Positions 45,436 to 54,140 of a stretch of 64,000 bases of DNA are shown here, in pieces. The stretch comes from Bin5 sp965221345 (lineage in GTDB: Bacteria; Chloroflexota; Anaerolineae; Caldilineales; Caldilineaceae): assembly GCA_965221345.1 (NCBI GenBank), contig CBDCSD010000002.1, positions 558,001-622,000 of the forward strand. The letters are read 5' to 3'. The notes beneath the pieces are model-generated. The model saw nothing but the letters and a program-made list of their open reading frames with translations. It had not been told where the DNA came from and did not search any database. Position 1 is the stretch's first letter. Each line of letters opens with the position of its first letter. The position numbers were made by a program, and so were the translations under genes.

Positions 45436-46572
45436 CTCATGTTACGCAGTCGGGGCGTCAAGACGCACTGGTTCCAACTGGCACAAGGCCTCGAAAGCCT
45501 GTTGCAGGGCCGAGAGATACAAGTGGGTCTTGAGCGCATAGTGGTTCTTGTTGGTGCGCACCTTGAGCAACTCCAGCTTGGTGAAGGTCCAGAGAGCAGC
45601 CACGAAATGATTGGTTTGCGTGGTTGGTGTGCGGGTCGGTGATTTGGCGAGGGAAGCGTTCTGTTTGAGAGAGCGATGATACTCCTCCACTTTCCACCGT
45701 TTCTGGTAGATTGTGATGAGTTGGTCAGCTGTCAGGGCGGAATCACTGGTCACCAGATAGCGCACAGCGGTCGAGCCATCTGCGTTTGTGCAGGTCTGAC
45801 GGAGCAGATAGAGGGGGAAAGATACCTGTTCCAGATAGATGACGGTCACTGTGTTTTCTGGCAAGTCGAGTTGGTTCAGTCGGTGATAGCGACCATGTAG
45901 TTTGTCTTGTTGGCAAAGGGCGATTTTGCGATTGGTCTTGAGCGCCATGATAAACTCCTTGTCTAACTTGAGTTTGATATAGCTCATGTTCTCAGCCGCA
46001 GCAAACCAGATGTCATTGAGCACATAGCGGAAGGGAATCCGGTTACGCACACAGTTTTGCAGCATGGCGCGATAATGCTCGTTCTTGGTCACCGCACTGC
46101 GTCGTTTCATCTTCCCCTGCTTGTCAAGGTACGATTCGGTCTTGGATACCAAGCGATAGGTCACCGGCAACGAGACCTCGCCCACCGTGTACAAAGCGGT
46201 GATAAAGTTGATGCCCTTGACCATCCGTCCTTGCGCATGGTCGTAGTGCCAACAGATCAGTTCGTTTTCATCGGTGTAGGGCTTTTCGACAATGCTGTCG
46301 TCAATCGTGATGACACCTTCCTCACCTTGCATGCTGCGTACAGAGGGCTTGACCATCTGCCACCAGTCTGCCGGCTCCAGTCGTCGTCGGTTGAGCATGC
46401 GACTGACTTGGTCGTGGCTGATCGCCTTGTCCATCAACGCCGACATACCTGTCGCTGTCGTTGCCGAAAATGAACTCAGTAGATAGTCCGAATACAGGTC
46501 AAAGAGTTTGAACTTCATGTCTCACCTCCTGACCTTATTCTACCTAACGCGTCATCGACTGCGTAACATCAG
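45436..46572 (-). mobile_element. Intact IS4-superfamily insertion sequence (about 1.14 kb)
   Basis: Bounded by 17-bp terminal inverted repeats CTCATGTTACGCAGTCG (left) and CTGATGTTACGCAGTCG (right, reverse complement), one mismatch. Flanked by direct repeats GTACTAA at 45429-45435 and 46573-46579, a 7-bp target duplication. One transposase gene fills it. Subgroup within IS4 not determined. Confidence 0.92.
45442..46518 (-). CDS. IS4-superfamily DDE transposase
   Basis: 358 residues. First acidic residues D73-D74 (TIDDSIVEKP), second D169 (YVLNDIW), and the YREK signature Y271-x2-R274-x3-E278-x6-K285 (YQKRWKVEEYHRSLK) exactly as in IS4 transposases. No frameshift or stop, so the element may be active. 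It occupies almost the whole element, with its stop 3 bases inside the left repeat. Start ATG 46518 has AGGAGGTGAG upstream. Confidence 0.95.
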   Translation of the reverse strand: MKFKLFDLYSDYLLSSFSATTATGMSALMDKAISHDQVSRMLNRRRLEPADWWQMVKPSVRSMQGEEGVITIDDSIVEKPYTDENELICWHYDHAQGRMVKGINFITALYTVGEVSLPVTYRLVSKTESYLDKQGKMKRRSAVTKNEHYRAMLQNCVRNRIPFRYVLNDIWFAAAENMSYIKLKLDKEFIMALKTNRKIALCQQDKLHGRYHRLNQLDLPENTVTVIYLEQVSFPLYLLRQTCTNADGSTAVRYLVTSDSALTADQLITIYQKRWKVEEYHRSLKQNASLAKSPTRTPTTQTNHFVAALWTFTKLELLKVRTNKNHYALKTHLYLSALQQAFEALCQLEPVRLDAPTA

Positions 46573-46660
46573 GTACTAAGTTAGAAGGTGGGTAAGAGCG
46601 GCAGAACTTGAAAAGGGTATTGCCGACCCATCCTATCAGGAAGGCGGAACCCCGCCAATT

Positions 46661-47011
46661 TCACGCGTACAACACTACCTGGTCATCCTCCACATCCACG
46701 CGGTAGGTTCGGACGCGGAGTTTGGGGTCGTAGAGGGCGTGGCCGGTTTTGATGTCGAACTCCCACTGGTGCCAGGGGCATTTGATGATTTCGCCCTCGC
46801 GGGTGTAGGTCATGCCGGTGAGGCCGTCGGGGAGGACGAGGGGGCGCAGGCGGCCGCGGCAGAGCGGCCCCGTCTTGTGGGGGCAGATGTTGCGGAGGGC
46901 GTAGTAGTGGCCGCCGAGATTGAAGACGCCGATCTCCCGCCCGTTGACGGTCACGATCTTGCGGCCGCCGGGCGGGATCTCATCGGCGGTTGCGATTATG
47001 TGCGCAGGCAT
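46661..47011 (-). CDS. Rieske 2Fe-2S ferredoxin-type protein
   Basis: 116 residues. Both cluster motifs are present: C-x-H (ICPHKTGP) and C-x2-H (CPWHQWEF), coordinating a 2Fe-2S cluster. Its ATG shares one base with the stop of the amidohydrolase gene (TGATG), showing coupling. It is small, with no oxygenase catalytic domain, so it may be an electron carrier for an oxygenase elsewhere or for the catabolic step of the operon. The IS element begins about 90 bases downstream. Confidence 0.92.
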   Translation of the reverse strand: MPAHIIATADEIPPGGRKIVTVNGREIGVFNLGGHYYALRNICPHKTGPLCRGRLRPLVLPDGLTGMTYTREGEIIKCPWHQWEFDIKTGHALYDPKLRVRTYRVDVEDDQVVLYA

Positions 47012-48180
47012 CAGTCGATACCGTACAGCTCGGCCGCAGTGTCGTACATCACGTGAGCGCGCAGCTTCTTATCGAGTCCGCGCATGAAGCCGCGCGGCTC
47101 CTCCCAATCCCAGTGGGGATAGTCGCTGGCGAAGACCATCACCTCGTCGGCGTGGAGCCAGTCGAGGAAGGTGTCGAGCGCCTTGCGGTCGGGCGCGTTG
47201 GGGAAGGGCTGGGTGCCGAAGCGGATGTGCTGGCGCAGGTATTCGCTGGGCAGCCGCTTGATCCAGGGCGTGTAGTCGCGCAGGCTCTTCCAGTCGGCGT
47301 CCATGTGCCACATCAGACCGGGCACCCAGAAAACGTCAAGCTCGACGAAGAGGAATTTGAAGCTGGGGAACTTTTCGAAGACGCCCTCGCAGATCAGGCT
47401 GGCGGTATGGGCCATCGCGATCTGCGGGCGGGCCATGCGCATCTCCAGATAGTAGGTGGGGTAGCCGGCCGCGGTGGGCGGCGCGGCGAAGCCGGCGCCC
47501 TCGCCGCCGAAGTGGACGCACATGGGCAGTCCGTTGCGCTCACAGGCTTCGTAGATGGGGTGATAGATGCGATTGCCGAACGGATGCAGGCTGCCGGCGG
47601 GCATCAGCACCTGGGCCACGCCGGGGTGATCGCCGAGGCGGTCGATCTCCGCGGCCGCCTGCTGGGGGTCGGCGGGCGCAATGTGAATGGAAGCGCGCAG
47701 ACGGTCGTCCTTGGCCACCCACTCATTCAGCGTCCAATCGTTGTAGGCGCGGCAGTAGGCGGCAGCGTAATCGACGGTGGGATTCACGGCCATACTGTAT
47801 GGCCCGCCGGCGCCGGTGAGGACGGCCATGTCGATGCCGTAGTGGTCCAGATGCTTCTTGCTACAGACTTCAGGGACGGTTGCCGGGTCGGGCTCCCCCT
47901 CAGTGCCCTCCCACAGGTCCTGGCGGGCGTGGCCTCCCGGCATGTTTGTATAGGGCAAGCTGGGAGCCATCAAGCCGAAATCTTTGATCTGTTCCACATA
48001 CTGGCGCGGCAGGTAGGGGAAGAGAACCTCCACGTTGGGAGGTTCGTGATGCACGTCGCAGTCGATAATGCGCTGTCGCGTGCCGGTCTGATCCCCAGGC
48101 ATTTCTGACGGGGCTGTTTCGGCCTCGTCCGCAGGCGAGACGTCTGCGCTGCCAGTTCGTTCCATCACCAAGGTCGCCAT
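47011..48180 (-). CDS. ACMSD-type amidohydrolase/decarboxylase
   Basis: 389 residues from ATG 48180 (AAGGAG 6 bases upstream; ATG 48183 is also possible, and an in-frame ATG at 48300 is unlikely). The metal motif H-x-H region is DCDVHHEP (about 37-44), and the C-terminal ASDYPHWDW supplies the late metal Asp. This amidohydrolase-2 group includes aminocarboxymuconate semialdehyde decarboxylase and other aromatic-acid decarboxylases. With RraA and Rieske partners it suggests an aromatic or related ring-degradation step; the substrate is unknown. Confidence 0.9.
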   Translation of the reverse strand: MATLVMERTGSADVSPADEAETAPSEMPGDQTGTRQRIIDCDVHHEPPNVEVLFPYLPRQYVEQIKDFGLMAPSLPYTNMPGGHARQDLWEGTEGEPDPATVPEVCSKKHLDHYGIDMAVLTGAGGPYSMAVNPTVDYAAAYCRAYNDWTLNEWVAKDDRLRASIHIAPADPQQAAAEIDRLGDHPGVAQVLMPAGSLHPFGNRIYHPIYEACERNGLPMCVHFGGEGAGFAAPPTAAGYPTYYLEMRMARPQIAMAHTASLICEGVFEKFPSFKFLFVELDVFWVPGLMWHMDADWKSLRDYTPWIKRLPSEYLRQHIRFGTQPFPNAPDRKALDTFLDWLHADEVMVFASDYPHWDWEEPRGFMRGLDKKLRAHVMYDTAAELYGID

Positions 48181-48304
48181 CATCCGCTCCTTTTCATGCT
48201 TTTCCCGCATCATCCCAGCGCAGGCAGGGCTGTTGGCCCGTTCTTGTGCGAGGGGGGCGAGCCCGAAAGGCGCCCCCTCCAAGGATAGTCTTGCCAGCAA
48301 GTAG

Positions 48305-49048
48305 TTACCGTTTCGCCTGCTTGAGCGCGGCGCGCGCCTGCTCCATTAACGCCGGCGCTGGGGGATAGTGCCTGCCGGGCACGACCCCTTCGGCCAGGAT
48401 CCGCTCCTTGGCCAGCGCCTCCGCGGTCTCATGCACTTCGGTCAGTTCGACACATTCCTCGGCGAACCAGGAGGGAACGACGACGACGCCGTCATTGTCA
48501 CCGACCAGAACATCACCGGGCCGGACCAGCGCGCCGCCGCACTGAATGTCGCCGTTTTCCTCTGCCGGGAACGCCCAAGGTCCGCCACCGTAGGGCGTTC
48601 GATCACGGGCGTAGATGATCAGGCCGTATTCTTCCTGGAGCATGATGTCGAGGTCGCGGATGCCGCCGTCGCATACGACGCCGTCGGCATTGTTCATCTT
48701 CATCTGCAGGGCCTTGACATCGCCGAAGACGGCGGGGCTGGCATTGCCCATAATATCGACGACAAGAACGTCACCGGGGCCGCAGCGGGACATGGCCCTG
48801 TAATCGATGGCGACCTCGCCGCTCGGTGTATCTGCGGCCAGGTCGGGACGGGGCGGCAGGTAGCGCATGGTGCGGGCGCGGGCGGCCAGACGTTTGCCGG
48901 GGGTGAATGGGCGCACATTTTCCATAAAGGGAAGGGGCACGCCGGCATAGCTATGGACAGTGTGCCATACCGTGGCTACGGGCAGCTCTTTGAAGCGATC
49001 CAGGATCGACTGCGGCACTTCGACCGGTGTAAAGGAGCGTTCAGTCAT
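48305..49048 (-). CDS. RraA-family protein (HMG aldolase-like), copy 1
   Basis: 247 residues, CCGGAG upstream of ATG. Conserved GPGDVLVVDIMGNASPAVFG and CDGGIRDLD (the R-D active-site pair) with a C-terminal helix mark the RraA/4-hydroxy-4-methyl-2-oxoglutarate aldolase family, which cleaves oxo acids in aromatic degradation. It is a close paralogue of 49217-49960, with the same length and similar over its whole length. Lies 124 bases upstream of the amidohydrolase. Other RraA proteins regulate RNase E instead. Confidence 0.9.
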   Translation of the reverse strand: MTERSFTPVEVPQSILDRFKELPVATVWHTVHSYAGVPLPFMENVRPFTPGKRLAARARTMRYLPPRPDLAADTPSGEVAIDYRAMSRCGPGDVLVVDIMGNASPAVFGDVKALQMKMNNADGVVCDGGIRDLDIMLQEEYGLIIYARDRTPYGGGPWAFPAEENGDIQCGGALVRPGDVLVGDNDGVVVVPSWFAEECVELTEVHETAEALAKERILAEGVVPGRHYPPAPALMEQARAALKQAKR

Positions 49049-49123
49049 CGGGCATCTCCGGAGAATCGGTGGACGTTGAATCGTGCAGAACTTAGCAGGT
49101 GCCTGTTGGCCGCTGCAGTTGCA

Positions 49124-49140
49124 TGATCATACGCGAAAAC
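49124..49140. promoter_or_regulatory. 17-bp motif upstream of rraA copy 1
   Basis: TGATCATACGCGAAAAC, 76 bases before the start. It differs at one base from the motif at 50118-50134 ahead of the other copy. It may be a shared operator or a retained piece of the duplicated upstream region. Confidence 0.4.
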
Positions 49141-49216
49141 AGGCGAAACGTCCACCAAGTGTAGCGGAGCAGGCGAGGGCAGCCAACCAAACTGCCCGAG
49201 ACTGAATTGGTTTCAA

Positions 49217-49960
49217 CTATGCTTGCGTTTGTTTGCGGGCGGCACGCACCTTCTCGAAGGTTTCCGGCCCTGGGGGGTAGTACTTGCCGGGCACCACGCC
49301 TTCGGCCAGGATCCGATCCTTGATCATATTCTCGGCGTCCTCATGCACCTCGGTCAGTTCGACGCACTCCTCTGCGAACCAGGACGGCACTACCACGACG
49401 CCGTCGGCATCGCCGACCAGGACATCGCCGGGCCGCACGAGGGCGCCGCCACACTGGACGTCGACATTTTCCTGCGCCGGGATGGCGTAAGGGACGCCGC
49501 CGAGAGGTGTCCGATCGCGGGCGTAGATGATGAGGCCGTACTCTTCTTGCACCATGATATCGAGGTCGCGGATGCCGCCGTCGGTAACGACGCCGTCGGC
49601 ATTGGTCATCTTGAGCTGCAGTGCCTTGACATCGCCGAAGATGCAGGGCCTGGCATCGCCCATTACATCGCACACGAGTACGTCACCGGGTCCGCAGCGG
49701 CCCATCGCCTTGTACTCCGGCGAATTTTCGCCGATCTGCACCTCGACCTGCAAGTCTGGGCGGGGCGGCAGATAGCGCAGGGTGCGGGCCCGCGCGGCCA
49801 GAGTCTGACCCGGCGTGCAGAGACGCACATCCTGCATATAGGGCAGAGGCACGCCGGCATAGCGATGGACGGTATGCCATACGGTCGCTACCGGCAGTTT
49901 TTTGAATCGGTCCAGAATGTGCTGCGGCACTTCGACCGGTGTAAAGGAGCGTTCGGTCAT
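49217..49960 (-). CDS. RraA-family protein (HMG aldolase-like), copy 2
   Basis: 247 residues, AGGAGA upstream of ATG. Motifs as in copy 1: GPGDVLVCDVMGDARPCIFG and TDGGIRDLD. Differences cluster in the loop after residue 70 (QVEVQIGENSPEYKAMGR versus AADTPSGEVAIDYRAMSR) and at the C-terminus. First gene of the four-gene minus-strand operon. Two copies may have diverged for two oxo-acid substrates or may form a hetero-oligomer. Confidence 0.9.
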   Translation of the reverse strand: MTERSFTPVEVPQHILDRFKKLPVATVWHTVHRYAGVPLPYMQDVRLCTPGQTLAARARTLRYLPPRPDLQVEVQIGENSPEYKAMGRCGPGDVLVCDVMGDARPCIFGDVKALQLKMTNADGVVTDGGIRDLDIMVQEEYGLIIYARDRTPLGGVPYAIPAQENVDVQCGGALVRPGDVLVGDADGVVVVPSWFAEECVELTEVHEDAENMIKDRILAEGVVPGKYYPPGPETFEKVRAARKQTQA

Positions 49961-50365
49961 CAGGTGTCTCCTGGTGAGGTGAATACTAGATTATTGGCTG
50001 CGCGCTGAGGCAGAGAAATCGTAACGCATTGAACCCGAAGGCCGCGTATGGTTGGGTTGACATCTGCGCGAGCCGGGGATCAGATGCAGGGCTTTGGGGG
50101 AGGCCCCAACCACATCGTGATCATACCCGAAAACGGGGGAATTGCCTATCAGAAAGGGTGGCCGGATTCGGTCCAAAGTGGAGAGAGTTTCGGCTTTGTG
50201 AGGAAGACTGTACCGGAAATCGTTGGCGGCGTTCCGGGTGATCCGCAGACCGGGCCGGGGCCGAGTGTCCGCTTGTGGGAGCGGAAATCGTCTGATTTGA
50301 TTTCGTTGAGGGGGCGATTTAAGTGTAAGATAGACAGATTCTGCCCACTACGGAAATGCCCCTTT
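49961..50365. other. Divergent intergenic region
   Basis: Between the RraA operon and the MFS gene. It holds the second copy of the TGATCATAC(C/G)CGAAAAC motif at 50118-50134. The rest is GC-rich with an AT-rich end near 50297-50340; no promoter reached full consensus. No gene is supported. Confidence 0.5.
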
Positions 50366-51748
50366 ATGAAATCGAATGAATCCACGCCAGCAGCCGCCGC
50401 GACGCGGTCGCAGTGGGGTCTGCTGATCGCCCTGATGATACCGGTCGGCATGGCGACGATGAATATGTCGATGTTCGGCGTGGCCCTGCCGACGGTTCGG
50501 GATACGTTCGCGGTGGAGGCGGACATGACGGCCTGGCTGTTGGCGGCTTACAGTTTGCCGTTTGTTATCTTCATGCCGCTGTACGGCAAACTGGGGGACA
50601 GCCTGGGCAAGGCGCGTCTGTTCCAGAGCGGAATTGTCTTCTTTTTCGCCGGCTCCGTGATCTGTCTGTTGGCGGGAAGCCTGCCACAACTCCTGATCGG
50701 CCGCGTTCTGCAAGGGATGGGCACGGCCGGCTACTACCCCCTTTGCATTGCCATCATCGCGGAGCGTTTTCCGGCGGCGCAGCGGGGCAAGGCGATGGGG
50801 ACGTGGAGCTCGGTCGCGCCAGGCGCGTCGACGTTGGGACCGTTGTTGGGCGGGTTTGCGGTCGATCATTTTGGCTGGAACTACGTCTTCCTGCCGAGCC
50901 TGCTGGTTGCGCTCATAGCCCTATGGGTGGCGTACCGGCGGGTGCCGTCGCAGCGCCCCATTCTCGGGGAAGGACTGCAGGCGTTCGACTGGCTGGGCGC
51001 GGCCTTACTGGGCGGCGCGCTGCTCTGTGCCACATTTTACCTCTCAAGCCGCACGATAACCGGTGTCGAACCGCTGCGCGATTGGCGGTTGCTGGCGGCG
51101 GCGGTCGGTCTCGGGCTGCTGTTCTGGCGGCGGGAGGGCCGGATACCTCGACCCCTTGTCAATTTCTCTCTCTATCGGCGCAAGAATTTCGGGGTTGCCT
51201 CGCTGGCGGCTGGTTGTCGTATGGTGATCATGCACACGGCCATGTTTCTGAACGTGCTCTTTCTGACCGATGTATACGGGTTGGATGCGATCGAACTGGG
51301 CATTTTCACAACGATCTTTTCCGGCGCGATCTTTGCCACAACCCAATTGGGAGGTCAGTTGTCGGACCGGGTACACTGCCGCTGGCTTGTGGGAGGCAGT
51401 TTCGCGGTGATGATCAGTGCGCTGGCCGGCCTGGCTTTGTTCCCCTTGCCGCTGCTGGGCGCGGCGGCGCTGATGCTGACGCAGTCGTTGGGCGGCGGGC
51501 TGGCGATGGCTGCGCTTCATCGGGCGGCGATGGAGGAGATCCCGACGGAAGAGAGCGGGTCCGCGGCCGGGTTATACAGCACGGCGCGATTTGGCGGCGG
51601 GGTCGTCGGCGCGACGATTGCAGGAGTGGCGCTGCAGCAGTCACTACTGTTCGCGCCGGGGCCGGCAGAGGCCTACCAGTGGGTATTCGGGGGTGTTGCG
51701 GCGATCAGTCTGATGAGTCTGGTGGTGGCGTGGAAGTTGGAGCGGTAG
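50366..51748 (+). CDS. MFS exporter (DHA2/EmrB-QacA-like)
   Basis: 460 residues from ATG 50366; the frame extends upstream but this is the first ATG before the conserved part. About 14 spans, with TAWLLAAYSLPFVIFMPLYG and LGDSLGKARLFQSG (MFS motif A) and QGMGTAGYYPLCIAIIAERF as expected of the DHA2 group, which exports drugs and other hydrophobic compounds. There is no MFP or outer-membrane partner. Its end overlaps the antisense end of the methyltransferase gene by 44 bases, where the restriction-modification cassette begins. Confidence 0.88.
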   Translation: MKSNESTPAAAATRSQWGLLIALMIPVGMATMNMSMFGVALPTVRDTFAVEADMTAWLLAAYSLPFVIFMPLYGKLGDSLGKARLFQSGIVFFFAGSVICLLAGSLPQLLIGRVLQGMGTAGYYPLCIAIIAERFPAAQRGKAMGTWSSVAPGASTLGPLLGGFAVDHFGWNYVFLPSLLVALIALWVAYRRVPSQRPILGEGLQAFDWLGAALLGGALLCATFYLSSRTITGVEPLRDWRLLAAAVGLGLLFWRREGRIPRPLVNFSLYRRKNFGVASLAAGCRMVIMHTAMFLNVLFLTDVYGLDAIELGIFTTIFSGAIFATTQLGGQLSDRVHCRWLVGGSFAVMISALAGLALFPLPLLGAAALMLTQSLGGGLAMAALHRAAMEEIPTEESGSAAGLYSTARFGGGVVGATIAGVALQQSLLFAPGPAEAYQWVFGGVAAISLMSLVVAWKLER

Positions 51749-52658
51749 GAGTATAGTCCTGCGCGCGGGACTGTCTCAACTGCAATAGCTGCTGCTGGGC
51801 AATTGTAGGCTGATATTCGCTATCCAAAATTTCCGATGATTCGAAATCATAATTCGCAATCACAACTTCTTGATTTACAACTCGATCAGAGCCGTTTTTC
51901 TTTTTTTTCATCCCAGAGAATGACTGAATTGTGCGAATGGAGAGACCTTCATACATCTCTCGCACTTCAGGAATGTCGTAGGAAGAGAGTATCCACTTGC
52001 ATTCTGTCGTGAACAATCGATTTGCCAGGCGACGATGATCTTCCCAATCTTGCATATTGTGCTTATAATTACAACCGTTTTGAGGATAAGGGGGATCGAT
52101 GTACATAAATGTGTTCTTACGATCGTAGCGATCTATACATTTTTCCCAAGGCAAGTTCTCAATAATTACCGTTTGTAGTCGGTCATGAACAGGCCGCATT
52201 CGATTTTCAAGGTGCCTGAGTGCTCCAATGAGTCGATTCCCATGCCCTCCATCTGAGACACTCGTTTGAAAACGCGGATAGTTAAGTTCTCCACCCCAGC
52301 CAGCCATTAATATGTAATAAAAGCGATGGGCACGTTCCACCTTAGAGAGATTCTCAACATCCTGATCAGCCAAGAGCTCAAATTTTGCGCGTGAGACGAT
52401 CTCCCACTCAAAACTCTTAATTAACTCTTCTAGCTGCATTTTGAGTACGTCAAAGAAATTCACCAATTCTTGATCGATATCGTTCAAAACCTCAACCCGA
52501 CTCCGCGTCTTCCCGAACAGTACCCAGCCTGCGCCTGCAAAAGGCTCGACATAGCAAGTATGTTGCGGAATCAGCGGAATAATATGTTTACGCAAGCGCG
52601 ATTTTCCTCCGACCCAACGAATAGGACTATTGAGCATTTTGTGCTTAGGAAGACTCAT
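51705..52658 (-). CDS. D12-class DNA adenine-N6 methyltransferase (Type II)
   Basis: 317 residues from ATG 52658. WVGGKS (14-20), motif I EPFAGAG (38-44) with SAM-binding Phe, and motif IV D188-P-P-Y191 are intact. D12-class (MboII/Dam-type) enzymes modify adenine in a specific short sequence. The AT-rich coding and position beside a controller and a predicted endonuclease mark it as the protective half of an R-M system. The last 15 residues (TPTAPTSTPPPDSSD) come from antisense of the MFS gene, so its end may have been reshaped on insertion. Confidence 0.92.
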   Translation of the reverse strand: MSLPKHKMLNSPIRWVGGKSRLRKHIIPLIPQHTCYVEPFAGAGWVLFGKTRSRVEVLNDIDQELVNFFDVLKMQLEELIKSFEWEIVSRAKFELLADQDVENLSKVERAHRFYYILMAGWGGELNYPRFQTSVSDGGHGNRLIGALRHLENRMRPVHDRLQTVIIENLPWEKCIDRYDRKNTFMYIDPPYPQNGCNYKHNMQDWEDHRRLANRLFTTECKWILSSYDIPEVREMYEGLSIRTIQSFSGMKKKKNGSDRVVNQEVVIANYDFESSEILDSEYQPTIAQQQLLQLRQSRAQDYTPTAPTSTPPPDSSD

Positions 52659-52678
52659 TCCGACACCTCTCAATTTCG

Positions 52679-52725
52679 AATGTCTCTTATAGAGACATTA
52701 TAGCATCTATGAAATCAGAAGTCAA
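52679..52725 (-). promoter_or_regulatory. Methyltransferase promoter with C-box-like operator
   Basis: Minus-strand -35 TTGACT (52725-52720), 17-base spacer, -10 TATAAT (52702-52697). A perfect 9-bp inverted repeat AATGTCTCT/AGAGACATT with centre TAT (52679-52699) overlaps the -10 and start point. This is like the C-boxes bound by controller proteins of Type II systems (GACT-TAT-AGTC class), so repression of the methyltransferase gene by the 52789 product is likely. Confidence 0.7.
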
Positions 52726-52788
52726 GCCCTGAACATATGTTTCATTAGATCCAGAGTATACCTTTACAGCCACAATGTAGCAAATCGA

Positions 52789-53040
52789 ATGAAAAGCGCA
52801 AATCGTTTTGGAGAAAAGCTACGCAGAATACGACTGCGGCATAAAATAACTCTCAAAAGGCTCTCAGAACAATTGGGGTATGTCAGTCATAGCTACATTA
52901 ATGAAGTGGAACTCGGCCGCAAGCCACCATCGATACAGCTTGTCATGATGGTATCACAGCTGTTTGATGTATCCACAGACATATTGCTTAGGGATGACCT
53001 TGACTTAGATGTTACAGACTCACCCGCTGGAAATGAGTAA
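52789..53040 (+). CDS. XRE-type controller protein of the R-M system
   Basis: 83 residues. The HTH is at about 19-56 (KITLKRLSEQLGYVSHSYIN, then KPPSIQLVMMVSQLFDV), and the end is an acidic tail. Size and position match C proteins that set the timing of endonuclease and methyltransferase expression. No Shine-Dalgarno is seen before ATG 52789, as is common for leaderless C genes. Its stop overlaps the endonuclease start by one base (TAATG), the usual C-R operon arrangement. Confidence 0.8.
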   Translation: MKSANRFGEKLRRIRLRHKITLKRLSEQLGYVSHSYINEVELGRKPPSIQLVMMVSQLFDVSTDILLRDDLDLDVTDSPAGNE

Positions 53041-53834
53041 TGCATATTCCCTTCGTTGATCGACCTCCTTCTGCAACAGAGATTGAGAAGTTCAGGCTGG
53101 TACTAAGTACCTATCAAGATGGCAGCGGGATGCTTGTCAGGGAAGGCTTTACGCTTCCAGGCTGGCGGGACTTCGAGCGTACAGTTGCCGCGGTCTTTGG
53201 CGGTTCTACTCTTGAAAACAAATGGATATATGACGTCTTGATCGAAAGGGGACATGGAAGAGATCCTTTAGGAATATCCTGCAAAATGAGGGGCACTCTG
53301 GGTGAAGCGCAACGCAAAAGCCGTGTAACTATCGAACTTTCAAACGCCTCTGGAGAATTCTGGGATGCGATCAAGGAGTGGGGGATTACACAGGAATCCT
53401 ATCATATGTACTCCGAACAAATTGGTTCTATTCTGATCGATAAAGTTGAAGGATGGCATAGCAGCGTTGGGATTGAGAATGGGGGGACAATTGATACTTC
53501 AAGTAGCTTCCTTCTTACCCTTCAATGGGACAAGAAATCCGGAATGTATCAACTGTTTCAATATCCAATCCATCTACCCGATCCTACACAACTACACTGG
53601 GAGGTGAAAAAAAGAAGACTGGTCGGCATGAACACAAACGCCGTCCTGTTTGAATGGTATGGATTATCTGGTGGACAGTTGAAATACTACCCTCCTGTTG
53701 ATTGGGCAGAGTGGCGCTCAGAGCCGTTTTCACTCGAATCGCTGCCAGAGGATTTGGAAACGGGCCTTCAGAATAAAGCTATGCAGTATTTCCCAGAAAA
53801 ATGGAACATGCTGTCAGGGGCTGGGTTGAAATGA
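53040..53834 (+). CDS. Predicted Type II restriction endonuclease
   Basis: 264 residues, directly coupled to the controller gene. No named restriction family is recognised, but FERTVAAVFGGSTLENKWIYDVLI (about 46-69) followed by GISCKM (78-83) resembles a PD-(D/E)xK core with E47, D65 and K82, where the usual D/E of the ExK pair is S80. This is inference from motif and position. The C-terminal half (DWAEWRSEPFSLESLPEDLE) has no recognised domain. GC content is clearly below the flanks, consistent with a transferred R-M cassette. Confidence 0.6.
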   Translation: MHIPFVDRPPSATEIEKFRLVLSTYQDGSGMLVREGFTLPGWRDFERTVAAVFGGSTLENKWIYDVLIERGHGRDPLGISCKMRGTLGEAQRKSRVTIELSNASGEFWDAIKEWGITQESYHMYSEQIGSILIDKVEGWHSSVGIENGGTIDTSSSFLLTLQWDKKSGMYQLFQYPIHLPDPTQLHWEVKKRRLVGMNTNAVLFEWYGLSGGQLKYYPPVDWAEWRSEPFSLESLPEDLETGLQNKAMQYFPEKWNMLSGAGLK

Positions 53835-54137
53835 TGTTCCTGTCTGTCCTATTAGACCAACTCCCAAGAAGTGCTGTCGTTCTTTTCTGCCATCATTATA
53901 AACGGAGTAACCGCGTACCTCTTTTTGTACGCCCACGCGGATCAAGATTCGGTCATGCAGATTAGAAAGATGCGTAGATGAAGAGTCTTTCGTCCGTCCC
54001 AGATTGGCCCTTATCCACCCATTATATGCGTCTCTGATCTCTTCATGGCAGACCCACCTGTCATCTCCGAAGGGAAGCATCTCTGCAATGAACCTCTCAT
54101 TGTCTTGCAGAGTTGGCTGATATTGGCTAGAAGTCAT
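53814..54137 (-). CDS. Hypothetical protein (107 aa), possible winged-helix
   Basis: Start ATG 54137 lies 3 bases after the HyuB stop on the same strand; GAGGAG is about 11 bases upstream, inside the hyuB end. WVCHEEIRDAYNGWIRANLG and the basic STHLSNLHDRILIRVGV stretch followed by YSVYNDGRKERQHFLGVGL recall the winged-helix end of D5-like phage primases, but the similarity is weak. It overlaps the tail of the endonuclease gene by 21 bases. It may belong to the transferred cassette rather than to the hydantoinase genes. Confidence 0.5.
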   Translation of the reverse strand: MTSSQYQPTLQDNERFIAEMLPFGDDRWVCHEEIRDAYNGWIRANLGRTKDSSSTHLSNLHDRILIRVGVQKEVRGYSVYNDGRKERQHFLGVGLIGQTGTSFQPSP

Positions 54138-54140
54138 GTG

